In this document: positions 8,424 through 17,384 of the stretch, one piece after another
Layout: each line of letters starts with the position of its first letter
How positions within the stretch are numbered: the first letter of the stretch is position 1
DNA from: an uncultured Alphaproteobacteria bacterium
GTDB taxonomy: Bacteria; Pseudomonadota; Alphaproteobacteria; RS24
Length of the DNA: 59,953 nucleotides
NCBI GenBank assembly: GCA_938091085.1
Contig: CALKOC010000042.1
Span: forward strand, 1-59,953
Reading direction: 5' to 3'
Notes under the pieces: generated by a model
Told to the model about the DNA's origin: nothing
The model's database searches: none
The model's input: only the letters and a program-made list of their open reading frames with translations
Program-made: the position numbers and the translations under genes

Positions 8424-9632
8424 ATGTTGGCAAAATTTAAAGATTTATGGAAACGGTATGTATTTCCGGCTCTGCGCAGTTTTGGGCAGCTGGTTTTCAA
8501 ACTATTGTCTCCATTGCCTGAGAAGGCAAGGCTTCCGGTATCAATTATCGGCGGGTCTGTGCTGTTTTATGCCTTAATGGTCGTTACAAATCCCAAAACC
8601 AAGACTTTCGAACCCCGCGAAGAAAGCTGGAACATTACCGTACATGAAGTGTCTTATGGGCAGATTGTGCCGGAATTCACCTCTTTTGGTGAAGTAATGG
8701 CAGCACGTAATATATTCTTGCGCGCTCTCGTCGCTGGAGAGGTTGTTTCTGTTTCTGATGCTTTACACGAAGGGGCATTTGTCAAAAAAGGTGAAGAACT
8801 CCTGAGTATTGACCCGTTTGAATATGAAAATGCGCTGGGTGAAGCGAAAGCTCAGCTTGTCAGTTCGCAAGCCTCTTTGAAAATGAGTCGTCGGGATTAT
8901 GAGCGTGCGCAGAAGCTTTTTGAAAAAGGAACCGTTGCGCTTCGTTATCTTGATGAGAGAAAGACCGATTTAACGGTTAAAAAGGCCGCTGTTGACCGCC
9001 TCAAAATCGTTGTTCGCCGCGCTCAAAGAAATCTGGATAACACAAAAGTTGTGGCGCCGTTTGATGCCTATGTGAGTAATGTCACAGTTGATGAAGGTCG
9101 TCTTGTTAATCCAAATGATCATATTGCCAGATTGAGTGATGCATCGAGTTATGAAATTCGTTTTAACCTCTCTGACAGCGAATACGGATCCTTATTAACT
9201 ACCCAGTCCGATATTGTTGGTCAGCCTGTCTATGCGCTTTGGAAAATCGGGAATAAAGAACTGCCGTTTGAAGGCAAGGTAAAATATGTCGGCGCCACAA
9301 TTGACACATCAATTCGTGGTGTAGATGTGATTGCAGATGTCACCAGCATAGGAACAGCACCTATTAGGGGCGGCGCTTTCGTTGAGGTGATTATGCAAGG
9401 CAACACTTTTGATAACGTCGCCTCATTGCCCGAAGATGCCCTTTTTGTAGATAATGAGATGGGTGAGATGGTCTACGTCATTACAAATAATCGTCTGGAG
9501 GCGCGTCCAGTCAAAAGCGTTATGCGTGCCGGTGGGCGGGTTCTTATATCTGAGGGTGTAACGCAGGGCGAAAAAGTTCTGACGACCAGATTTGAAGAAA
9601 TCGCCGATGGCGTTTTGGTTAATGTCCCCTAA
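8424..9632 (+). CDS. RND efflux periplasmic adaptor (membrane fusion protein)
   Basis: A 402-residue HlyD/AcrA-type adaptor that bridges an RND pump and an outer-membrane channel. An N-terminal membrane anchor (about residues 38-55) is followed by the beta-barrel/lipoyl half (LVAGEVVSVSDALHEGAFVK). Next come a helical hairpin (about residues 135-200) and the second lipoyl half (VVAPFDAYVSNVTVDEGRLV). ATG 8424 is preceded by AGGACGG; an in-frame start at 8364 has no such support. Its stop overlaps the pump start (TAATG), so the two are translationally coupled. No outer-membrane channel gene is in the cluster. The substrate is unknown. Confidence 0.9.
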   Translation: MLAKFKDLWKRYVFPALRSFGQLVFKLLSPLPEKARLPVSIIGGSVLFYALMVVTNPKTKTFEPREESWNITVHEVSYGQIVPEFTSFGEVMAARNIFLRALVAGEVVSVSDALHEGAFVKKGEELLSIDPFEYENALGEAKAQLVSSQASLKMSRRDYERAQKLFEKGTVALRYLDERKTDLTVKKAAVDRLKIVVRRAQRNLDNTKVVAPFDAYVSNVTVDEGRLVNPNDHIARLSDASSYEIRFNLSDSEYGSLLTTQSDIVGQPVYALWKIGNKELPFEGKVKYVGATIDTSIRGVDVIADVTSIGTAPIRGGAFVEVIMQGNTFDNVASLPEDALFVDNEMGEMVYVITNNRLEARPVKSVMRAGGRVLISEGVTQGEKVLTTRFEEIADGVLVNVP

Positions 9633-12600
9633 TGTCTGATACGACCCCGCCTGAACCCCCATCAACTGCGCAAGGTGACAAAGAGGAAGGTTATTCCCCT
9701 TTCACCTCACTGGTCAGATTTTTTATCTCTCATAGAAATGCGGCTCATCTGCTTATGCTGTCGATGATTATTTTCGGCTTTCTGGGCTTACGTGAACTTA
9801 ATACACAGTTTTTCCCCGATATTGAGATTGAAGTTGTCGGTGTCACAATTGTCTGGCCTGGCGCTAGTGCTGAGGATGTCGATATTAATATTGTGGAGCC
9901 GTTACAGGCTCAGTTGCGGTATCTGGACGGTGTTGATGAGCTTGAGTCACGTGCGCGATCTGGCACCGCCAGCTTCAATCTTAATTATAAACGCGGCTTT
10001 GATATGTCTAAAGCCACCAATGATGTTGAAGCTGCGATTGGACAAATCACAACTTTGCCAAAAGACATTGAAAGACCGATTGTTCGCCAATATGTGAATT
10101 ATGACCCAGTTGGCAATATTCTCCTAAGCGGAGATTTTCCAGAGAAAGCCCTTAAGAGTTATGCAACCAAGCTCAGAGACGGTCTCTTAGATGCAGGTGT
10201 CGATAAGGTTGATCTGGTCGGCGTAAGAGATGAAGAGATTTGGATTGAGGTACGGATGGATCAAATCCGTCGCTATGACCTTACAATTGATCACATTGCG
10301 AATGCAATTCGGGCAAGTTCACTTGATATGCCGGGCGGGTTATTGCGGGCCGAGACAGAAAAACAAATTAGGGCGCGCGGTCTAAAGAAAACTGCCGAAG
10401 AAGTTGGTGAAATTGAGGTGCGTGCTTTGCCGGGCGGAGAACGTGTGCTGGTTAAAGATGTTGCAAAGGTGACGGAGAGTTTTAAAAGCGACCAGGCTAC
10501 AGGTTGGACCAATGGTAAGCGTGCTGTTCAAATTAAAGTCTTTCGCTCAGAAACTTCTGACTCACTTGATACGCTTAAAATACTCCGTGATTTTGGCAGG
10601 AAAGCTGAAACTGAGTTGCCACAAGGCATGGAATTAAAAGTCTATGATACGCTTGCCGACAAAATCGCCCAACGTCTCGGGCTGTTGCTTCGTAATGGGC
10701 TTGGGGGCATGATTCTTGTTCTCATCACCCTATTTTTGTTTTTGAATGCGCGGATTGCCTTTTGGGTCGCGCTGGGTGTGCCGATTTCCATTATGGCGAC
10801 ACTGGGCTTGATGTGGCCGCTTGATCGCACCATGAATATGCTGTCAATGTTCACCTTTATTATGACACTGGGCATTATTGTGGATGATGCGATTGTGGTC
10901 GGGGAACATTCGGCTACTGTATTTAAAAGAGGGACAACCCCAGAATATGCGGCGGAGCGTGGGGCATTGAGAATGTCTAAACCGATTTTTGCCGCCGGTC
11001 TTACAACACTTGCCGCTTTTACACCGATACTGACTCTTGATAATATTTTTGGTGATTTGACTCGGCCAATTCCTATTGTGGTATTTGCTGTTCTTGCTGC
11101 CAGTCTAGTTGAATGTTTCTTCATTCTGCCGTCGCACTTGAAGCATGCATTGACCTACCCGGAAAAACCCCCAACAGGAATTCGCAAACGTTTTCTCGAA
11201 AAGTTTGAAGAATTCCGTCACGGTCGTTTCAGGCAGTTAACCATATCGGCTTTTAAGAACCGCTACACAACACTGAGCATTGCTATTGCCTGTTTTATTG
11301 TTGCGATTTCTCTGTTTGCCGGTGGGCGTTTGCAATTTAGGTTTTTCCCGGCACCTGAAATGGAACGTATTGCGGCGCGTATAATTTTCCACGCCGGTAC
11401 CCCGCGCGAAGTAACTAAGCAGGGGATGGAAGCTATCGAAGCGGCGCTCTATGAAACAGATAAACAACTGCGCGGTGATGAAGAGACACTGATTAATGCA
11501 AGTTTCTCTAAACTGGGTAGCATGGGTTCAAGTTCCGGTAATCATCTGGCTTACATCGAAACTGAATTAATTGCGTCGGAACTTCGGAGCGTTCGAACAA
11601 AAGAATTTATCAAAAAATGGAAAGAAAATTTCCCGCCCATTGCAGGTGTTCGCTTCACAAGTGTTCAAGAGTTAAGCGATGGTCCCGGAAGTTCGCCTAT
11701 AGAAATTCGTTTGCAGGGCGACACGCTTGAGAGCCTGAAACAGGCCGCAGGAGAAGTTGTGAGAGATCTCGAGCTTTATCCGCCTGTTATTTCACCTTAT
11801 GAAAATTTGTTTTACGGGAAACAGGAATTGTTGATTGAAGTCAACCCGAATGGTGCGGCATTAGGCTTTACCAATCAGATTGTCGGTCAACAACTCAGAA
11901 ATGCTTATGAGGGTGCGATTGCGCGCCGCTTTGCACGCGGTGATAATGAAGTAACCATTCGCGTTTTGCTGCCGCGTGATTATGGCAATCCGCAAAATCT
12001 TGATGATTTCTTCCTTGCTGTGCCGGGGAGCAAACCTATACGTTATGTGCCGTTCGCTCAAGTTGTTGATGTATCTGAGCAACCAGGGTTCAGTACTATC
12101 CGACGTGCCGGTGGCGCGAGAGAAGTGCTCATCCGAGCTGGTTTTGCCGATAATGCAGGTAATCCTGCAAACATCGTAACGGATTATACCCAGACCAAAT
12201 TGCCAGCAATAAAAGAAAAATACAATGTTGAGCAAGTTGTTCGTGGTGAACAAGAAGATATGAAAGAGAGCTTCCAGCAACTCATTGTTGGTTTGTTTGT
12301 TGGACTGGGATTAATCTACATGGTGCTGGCGCTGGTTTTCTCCAGCTACACAAAACCTCTGGTTATTATGTCAGTTATTCCTTTTGGTATGATTGGGGCT
12401 CTTGTTGGTCATTTTGTTCAGGGCTATGAGTTTAATTTCTTGAGCATGATTGCGTTGCTTGGTCTATCGGGCATTCTTGTTAATAATTCCATTATTCTCA
12501 TCAGCCGTATTGATGAGCGACAGGCTGCGGGTGAGAATTTTGAGGACTCAATTATTAATGGCGTGAATGACCGGTTGCGGGCTGTTGTCTTGACCTCGCT

Positions 12601-12805
12601 CACGACGGTTCTCGGCTTGGCGCCGATGTTGTTTGAAACCAGCACTCAGGCGCAATTTCTTTTACCAATGGTTATCACGATGGCATGGGGTCTTGCGTCA
12701 TCTGCATTTTTGGTGCTTCTCCTCGTGCCGGCTATTTTGGGTATTCAGCGTGATATTCGAGATTATTTCGCACAACGCAAACAACGTAGCGCACTCGCAG
12801 AATAA
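9632..12805 (+). CDS. RND-family efflux permease
   Basis: A 1057-residue inner-membrane proton-driven pump of the AcrB/HAE type. It has a first transmembrane helix near residue 35, a large periplasmic domain, a helix bundle about residues 350-510, a second periplasmic domain, and a final bundle about residues 880-1040. The TM4 motif GIIVDDAIVVGEH carries the paired Asp used for proton relay. The motif QFFPDIEIEVVGVTIVWPGA is typical of the family. It overlaps the adaptor gene by one base. It is most similar in style to the uncharacterised marine HAE pumps rather than to AcrB itself. Convergent trkH begins 20 bp downstream. Confidence 0.93.
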   Translation: MSDTTPPEPPSTAQGDKEEGYSPFTSLVRFFISHRNAAHLLMLSMIIFGFLGLRELNTQFFPDIEIEVVGVTIVWPGASAEDVDINIVEPLQAQLRYLDGVDELESRARSGTASFNLNYKRGFDMSKATNDVEAAIGQITTLPKDIERPIVRQYVNYDPVGNILLSGDFPEKALKSYATKLRDGLLDAGVDKVDLVGVRDEEIWIEVRMDQIRRYDLTIDHIANAIRASSLDMPGGLLRAETEKQIRARGLKKTAEEVGEIEVRALPGGERVLVKDVAKVTESFKSDQATGWTNGKRAVQIKVFRSETSDSLDTLKILRDFGRKAETELPQGMELKVYDTLADKIAQRLGLLLRNGLGGMILVLITLFLFLNARIAFWVALGVPISIMATLGLMWPLDRTMNMLSMFTFIMTLGIIVDDAIVVGEHSATVFKRGTTPEYAAERGALRMSKPIFAAGLTTLAAFTPILTLDNIFGDLTRPIPIVVFAVLAASLVECFFILPSHLKHALTYPEKPPTGIRKRFLEKFEEFRHGRFRQLTISAFKNRYTTLSIAIACFIVAISLFAGGRLQFRFFPAPEMERIAARIIFHAGTPREVTKQGMEAIEAALYETDKQLRGDEETLINASFSKLGSMGSSSGNHLAYIETELIASELRSVRTKEFIKKWKENFPPIAGVRFTSVQELSDGPGSSPIEIRLQGDTLESLKQAAGEVVRDLELYPPVISPYENLFYGKQELLIEVNPNGAALGFTNQIVGQQLRNAYEGAIARRFARGDNEVTIRVLLPRDYGNPQNLDDFFLAVPGSKPIRYVPFAQVVDVSEQPGFSTIRRAGGAREVLIRAGFADNAGNPANIVTDYTQTKLPAIKEKYNVEQVVRGEQEDMKESFQQLIVGLFVGLGLIYMVLALVFSSYTKPLVIMSVIPFGMIGALVGHFVQGYEFNFLSMIALLGLSGILVNNSIILISRIDERQAAGENFEDSIINGVNDRLRAVVLTSLTTVLGLAPMLFETSTQAQFLLPMVITMAWGLASSAFLVLLLVPAILGIQRDIRDYFAQRKQRSALAE

Positions 12806-12825
12806 ACCGCGCCCGTCTGGCTTAA

Positions 12826-14274
12826 TCAGTTACGCCAGAACCGAGGTGTCAGCATCACCAATACACTGAAGAGCTCCAGCCTACCCAAGAGCATTGCGAG
12901 GCACAAAACCCATTTAGCGGCGACCGGAAGTTCCGAATAATTTCCCTGCGGACCGATTACCTCACCCATGCCTGGGCCGACATTGGCAATCCCTGCGGCG
13001 GCGGCGGAGAGAGCTGTCAAGGCATCTAAACCGAGCATGCCTAATAGAAGAGCGATGAGTCCAAACAAGGTGAAATACGTAAAGGCAAATGTAAGTACTG
13101 ATGCAGTCACCGTATCCGGCAGAGCGTTGCCATTATATTTCATTACAAACACACCATTGGGATAGGCCAACTCCTGCACCTGACGACGGAGACTTTTAAG
13201 CACCACCTGAACACGGAACACTTTGAGGCCGCATGAGGTTGAACCGGCGCACCCGCCAATAAATAAAACAATAAATAATAGGCAAATAGCAAAATTACCC
13301 CATTGGCCATAATCGCTGGAGGCATAGCCAGTGCCTGTGAGCAATGATGTCGTGTTGAAAATTACTTCACGCAATGCTGTGGCGGCGGAGACATCCTGAG
13401 TGATCATGCGATATAACCATAAGGTCGTGATGATGGTTACGAGAAGGGATAAGAACCCTCTTATTTGAGCATCAGTAAGAAGGGGTTCTCGGTTGCCCTG
13501 TATGGCCTGCAGATATACGACAAATGGCAAGCTGGAAATTATCATGAAGAATACGGCGACAGACTCGACACCCAGACTATTAAAGTGTCCGAGGGAGTTG
13601 TCTGATGTTGAGAAACCGCCGGTAGAAATTGTCGTCATGGCATGGGTAATGGCATCAAACAGGCTCATCCCTGCAATGAGATAGGCAAAGGCACATAGAA
13701 AGGATATGAAAAGATAAATTTTTGCGATTGATCCGGCAATTTCTGTGGCGCGGGGTAATATTTTTTCGGAATTATCGGAGGATTCGAGCCTGAAAAGCTG
13801 CATACCACCAACATTCAGCATGGGTAATACTGATATTGCCATGACGATAATCCCAATGCCGCCAAACCATTGCAACATTGCGCGCCACAATAAAATTTCC
13901 GGCGGGGTCGTGTCCAGACCGGTTATGATTGTTGCACCGGTTGTTGTCAGGCCCGACATGGCTTCAAAAAAACTATCTGTATAAGTTAGCCCTATAAGAC
14001 TGAAATTTAGAGGTAATGCTGCAAATGCCGTGAGCGCCAACCATGAGAAGCCGGTTAAAACAAAAGCCTGTTTAACTGTCAGTGGGCGCAATTCACCGCG
14101 ACTGGTCAAGATAAGCGCAACAGCAAAAAAACCAGTAATACAAGCGCTAATGATAAAGCTCTTCCAATCTGGGCTGGTTTGAAAAATGCCCGTCACGGCA
14201 GGGACAAGCATGCCGACAGCAAGGCTACCCAGCATCAAGCCAATAATAAACAATACGGAGCGAAATTCATTCAT
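12826..14274 (-). CDS. trkH: Trk-type potassium uptake protein TrkH
   Basis: A 482-residue membrane protein forming the K+ channel subunit of the Trk system. Four pore-like segments can be recognised: GLTTTGATIITGLD, ISTGGFSTSD, LTGTGYASSDYGQWG and ANVGPGMGEVIG. These are the four selectivity-filter repeats of the family. About ten transmembrane helices are visible. The regulatory TrkA partner is not in the window. Its ATG overlaps the apaG stop (ATGA), so it is coupled to apaG, an unusual pairing. The gene converges on the RND permease. Confidence 0.9.
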   Translation of the reverse strand: MNEFRSVLFIIGLMLGSLAVGMLVPAVTGIFQTSPDWKSFIISACITGFFAVALILTSRGELRPLTVKQAFVLTGFSWLALTAFAALPLNFSLIGLTYTDSFFEAMSGLTTTGATIITGLDTTPPEILLWRAMLQWFGGIGIIVMAISVLPMLNVGGMQLFRLESSDNSEKILPRATEIAGSIAKIYLFISFLCAFAYLIAGMSLFDAITHAMTTISTGGFSTSDNSLGHFNSLGVESVAVFFMIISSLPFVVYLQAIQGNREPLLTDAQIRGFLSLLVTIITTLWLYRMITQDVSAATALREVIFNTTSLLTGTGYASSDYGQWGNFAICLLFIVLFIGGCAGSTSCGLKVFRVQVVLKSLRRQVQELAYPNGVFVMKYNGNALPDTVTASVLTFAFTYFTLFGLIALLLGMLGLDALTALSAAAAGIANVGPGMGEVIGPQGNYSELPVAAKWVLCLAMLLGRLELFSVLVMLTPRFWRN

Positions 14275-14666
14275 CAGTGAAGCGCGGTCTTGGCAAATGG
14301 GCTTACCAGAGAAAAGGCCGGTATTTCAGCATCAAAATCTCTACCACTTGCTGTTTGCATTAAATAATGACCACACATAAAACCGCTGGAAGTTGTGAGG
14401 GGTGTACCGGAGGAATAGGTATAATCTGCGCCCGGGAGAAGTGTTGGCTGTTCGCCGACAACGCCATCGCCCTTCACCTCTTGAAGGCGGCCCAGCGCAT
14501 CTGTAATTTTCCAGTGGCGGGCAAGAAGTTGAACTGTTTCTTCACCTAAATTGACGATAGTTATTCTGTAGGCCCAGACATAATATCCTTCATCAGGGTC
14601 AGACTGGTCGTCGATAAAGCGGGTCTCCACAATAACCTTAATATTTTCTGTTATGGCTTCAAACAT
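14274..14666 (-). CDS. apaG: ApaG-domain protein
   Basis: A 130-residue ApaG / DUF525 protein with a fibronectin-like fold, linked genetically to Co2+ resistance and Mg2+ efflux in Salmonella. Biochemical function is unsettled. Typical motifs are YYVWAYRITIVNLGEETVQL, RHWKITDALGR and the Gly-rich GEQPTLLPGADYTYSSG. The length is normal. It lies downstream of metZ on the same strand (39-bp gap) and overlaps trkH by one base. The neighbourhood metZ-apaG near hslO and dcd is one I recall from other alphaproteobacteria. Confidence 0.92.
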   Translation of the reverse strand: MFEAITENIKVIVETRFIDDQSDPDEGYYVWAYRITIVNLGEETVQLLARHWKITDALGRLQEVKGDGVVGEQPTLLPGADYTYSSGTPLTTSSGFMCGHYLMQTASGRDFDAEIPAFSLVSPFAKTALH

Positions 14667-14705
14667 TTTCCCGACCGGTTAAGTGGCGCCATAAGAAGAC
14701 GCATT

Positions 14706-15932
14706 TTATGAATCAAGTGTTTCCAAGGCCTGTATAAAATCATCTATCAAATCTTGTGGGTCTTCTAACCCGACAGAAACACGCAGGGTTCCTGGTGTAA
14801 TACCGATTTTAAGCCTCTCTTGCTCTTCAAGCTTCTGATGTGTCGTTGTCGACGGATGCGTGATAAGCGATTTAGCATCTCCAAGATTATTGGATATTTT
14901 AACAAGCTGCAAATTATTGGCGAGTTGAAAAGCAGCTTTTTGTCCACCCGAAACTTCGAATGAAAACAGGTTACCGCCACGTTGCATTTGTTTTTTGGCA
15001 AGTTCGTAGTGCGGATGACTGGGATTGCCCGGATAAACCAGCCTTGAAACTTTTGGATGGACACTCAAAGCCTCGGTTAGTTTTTCAGCGCGGTCACAAT
15101 GGGCATGAACTCGCAATTCCATTGTTTCAAGGGACTTCAGCATCACCCAGGCATTAAATGGGCTGATAGATGGCCCTGTCTGGCGAATGAAATTGGCAAG
15201 ATAATCATCAATCCAGTCTTTGCGCCCCAGCACAATACCGCCAAGACACCTGCCTTGTCCGTCAATATGTTTGGTTGCTGAGTAAATCACAATATCTGCG
15301 CCCAAGGTGAATGGATTTTGCAAAACCGGGGTGGCAAATACATTATCAACCACCATTAACGAATCGTGCCTGTGGGCAATCTCTGAGATAGCTTCAATAT
15401 CGAGGATATCCAACATCGGATTTGTGGGGCTCTCGAGAAAAAAGATTTTTGTCTCTGGCAGTGCCGCTCGCTCCCATGCTGTTAAATCTGTGCCATCAAT
15501 CAGTGTCGTTTTGATGCCGTAACGCGGCAACAATGTTTCGACAATATAACGGCATGACCCGAACAGTGCCTTAGCTGCAACAACATGATCACCGGCTTTT
15601 AAATAACACAACATTGCTGCGGTAACGGCAGCCATACCTGTGGCAGTAGCACGGGCGTCAATTTCAAAACCTGTTTCGGAGTTAAAGTCAGCGCTTTCAA
15701 AAGCAATCATTCGCTTTTCGAAGCTTCGCACAGTCGGATTCCCGAAACGGCTATATTGATAGCCGTCATCCTCTCCCAGAAAACGCGCTTCAGCTTGTTC
15801 GGCACTGTCATAGACATAGCCTGAGGTCAGAAACAATGCTTCTGCTGTTTCCCCATAGGCGGTGCGTGGCTCGGCTTCATGCACAAGGTTGGTCGTTTTT
15901 CGCCATTTGTTTTTAATTTTATCTTTTGCCAT
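14706..15932 (-). CDS. metZ: O-succinylhomoserine sulfhydrylase
   Basis: A PLP-dependent Cys/Met-metabolism enzyme of 408 residues that makes homocysteine from O-succinylhomoserine and sulfide. The PLP motif YSATKHIDGQGRCLGG has the Schiff-base Lys near residue 222. The C-terminal motif ITHPSTTTHQ is typical of gamma-family enzymes. Identification as metZ rather than metB/metC rests on overall similarity and on the SAM-II riboswitch directly upstream. The ATG follows GGAAAG. Expression should fall when S-adenosylmethionine is abundant. Confidence 0.9.
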   Translation of the reverse strand: MAKDKIKNKWRKTTNLVHEAEPRTAYGETAEALFLTSGYVYDSAEQAEARFLGEDDGYQYSRFGNPTVRSFEKRMIAFESADFNSETGFEIDARATATGMAAVTAAMLCYLKAGDHVVAAKALFGSCRYIVETLLPRYGIKTTLIDGTDLTAWERAALPETKIFFLESPTNPMLDILDIEAISEIAHRHDSLMVVDNVFATPVLQNPFTLGADIVIYSATKHIDGQGRCLGGIVLGRKDWIDDYLANFIRQTGPSISPFNAWVMLKSLETMELRVHAHCDRAEKLTEALSVHPKVSRLVYPGNPSHPHYELAKKQMQRGGNLFSFEVSGGQKAAFQLANNLQLVKISNNLGDAKSLITHPSTTTHQKLEEQERLKIGITPGTLRVSVGLEDPQDLIDDFIQALETLDS

Positions 15933-15972
15933 CAGATACTTTCCGTTGGCCTCTTACAAATAGGCCACTTAT

Positions 15973-15997
15973 AAAAAAACCCGGCCAAGGGACCGGG
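15973..15997 (-). terminator. Riboswitch-controlled terminator before metZ
   Basis: On the metZ transcript CCCGG (15993-15997) pairs with CCGGG (15980-15984), followed by seven U (15973-15979). The 5' arm is also part of the alternative antiterminator: CCCGGTC (15991-15997) is perfectly complementary to GACCGGG (16004-16010). The two hairpins exclude each other. Confidence 0.85.
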
Positions 15998-16004
15998 ATG
16001 TCAC

Positions 16005-16062
16005 CCGGTCTTTTTAGCCATTTATTTAACGTGGCTGCAAGCCGACCGGCTCAAATCACCAC
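16005..16062 (-). promoter_or_regulatory. SAM-II riboswitch upstream of metZ
   Basis: Read on the minus strand, the element has a P1 stem GTGGT/GCCAC (16058-16062 with 16031-16035). It has the conserved GATTT segment in loop 1 and the diagnostic 3' segment ATAAATGGCTAAAAAG, all as in SAM-II (RF00521). The pseudoknot is visible: CCGGTC of loop 1 (16044-16049) pairs with GACCGG (16005-16010). The same GACCGG is needed by the antiterminator, so SAM binding should release the terminator hairpin and stop metZ transcription. The aptamer call is strong; the switching mechanism is inferred from the pairing. Confidence 0.9.
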
Positions 16063-16207
16063 ACCCAAGTGCGGAAAATGACGAAAAAAACTGTTTTCGT
16101 CAAGTGTACTGTTATCCACCGTGTATTTTAGCACAGCACTTGTTTTGAGAGCCGTCCAACCATTTAATAAGCACTAGCGAATCGATACCCGATTTTCAGG
16201 ATTTAAC

Positions 16208-17356
16208 ATGCAACTGTTTCCAGAAGAAGAACAAACACCTGTGACAGCTCCCGGGCAAACTCACGCAACAGGTATATTACCCGCTCATGGTATCCGTAAC
16301 ATGATCCGCGACCAACAAATCTGGGCTGTAAACGGACAAAAATCCGGTGTTTTGGAAGACCAGATACAACCGGCAAGCCTTGATTTGCGCCTGGGGGATA
16401 CAGCCTATCGGATACGGGCAAGTTTTCTGCCCGGGGTCTCGGGTCAGGTGATGCAAAAGCTTGAAACGCTGGCATTTCATAAGATTGATTTAACCGATGG
16501 CGCCGTGCTTGAAACCGGATGCGTTTATCTCGTTCCGCTAATGGAAGCGCTTGCCTTGCCTGAGCGAACGGGCGGTTTTGCGAACCCGAAAAGCTCAACC
16601 GGCAGAATTGATGTTTTCACACGCGTGATTACAGATTTTGGTGTCGAATTTGATAAAGCACCACCCGGTTATAAGGGCCATCTTTACCTTGAGGTCAGCC
16701 CTCGTACGTTTCCTGTATTGGTGCGGGCGGGATCGCGGCTATCTCAAATGCGGTTTCGTCGCGGCAATCCGGCTCATTCGGATGCTGAAATTAAGCGTCT
16801 GCATCAGGAAAGCGCATTGGTTGATGGGATTGCCAATATTGATGGCGGGCTGGCACTGTCAATTGATCTCGCTGGTGACAAGCAAACAGGGCTGATCGGT
16901 TATCGTGCGAAACGCCATGCCGGGTTGATTGATGTGGACCGGGTTAATGCTCTCCCGATGAACGAATTTTGGGAACCCATATATAATCATGGCAAGAACC
17001 AACTCATTCTGGACCCAGACGAATTCTACATTCTGGCTTCCAGAGAGTCTGTTTCCATCCCGCCTACACATGCGGCGGAAATGGTTCCATTTAACCCATT
17101 AGTAGGGGAGTTTCGTGTTCATTATGCAGGGTTCTTTGACCCAGGATTTGGGGCAGGCCTAGAAGGCAAGGGTAGCCGTGCCGTGCTAGAGGTGCGCTCG
17201 CGAGAAGTGCCTTTTATTTTGGAGCATGGACAGGTTATCGGGCGGCTAATATATGAACGCCTGACTGACAGGCCGGAAGTGCTATACGGCAAGTCGCTTT
17301 CTTCAAATTATCAGCGTCAGGGGCTTCGGCTCTCCAAGCATTTTATTCAAGATTAG
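16208..17356 (+). CDS. dcd: dCTP deaminase, long two-domain form
   Basis: A 382-residue 2'-deoxycytidine 5'-triphosphate deaminase, converting dCTP to dUTP for thymidylate synthesis. It is twice the usual length (about 190), with two related halves: residues about 25-190, containing IQPASLDLRLG and ANPKSSTGRIDVFTRVI, and residues about 200-382, containing DPGFGAGLEGKGSRAVLEV. This double form is usual in alphaproteobacteria. The ATG at 16208 lies divergently from the metZ riboswitch. It ends convergently with a glycosyltransferase 28 bp away. Confidence 0.9.
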   Translation: MQLFPEEEQTPVTAPGQTHATGILPAHGIRNMIRDQQIWAVNGQKSGVLEDQIQPASLDLRLGDTAYRIRASFLPGVSGQVMQKLETLAFHKIDLTDGAVLETGCVYLVPLMEALALPERTGGFANPKSSTGRIDVFTRVITDFGVEFDKAPPGYKGHLYLEVSPRTFPVLVRAGSRLSQMRFRRGNPAHSDAEIKRLHQESALVDGIANIDGGLALSIDLAGDKQTGLIGYRAKRHAGLIDVDRVNALPMNEFWEPIYNHGKNQLILDPDEFYILASRESVSIPPTHAAEMVPFNPLVGEFRVHYAGFFDPGFGAGLEGKGSRAVLEVRSREVPFILEHGQVIGRLIYERLTDRPEVLYGKSLSSNYQRQGLRLSKHFIQD

Positions 17357-17384
17357 AGCCTTAATATTTTTGCCTGTTTATTAC

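Noticed and set aside
12816-12839. Hairpin TCTGGC/GCCAGA at the RND/trkH convergent junction
   Set aside because: Six-bp stem with a long loop and no T tract on either strand; partly coding for the end of trkH.
16112-16120. DnaA-box-like TTATCCACC between metZ and dcd
   Set aside because: One mismatch at the last position and no known link of these genes to DnaA.
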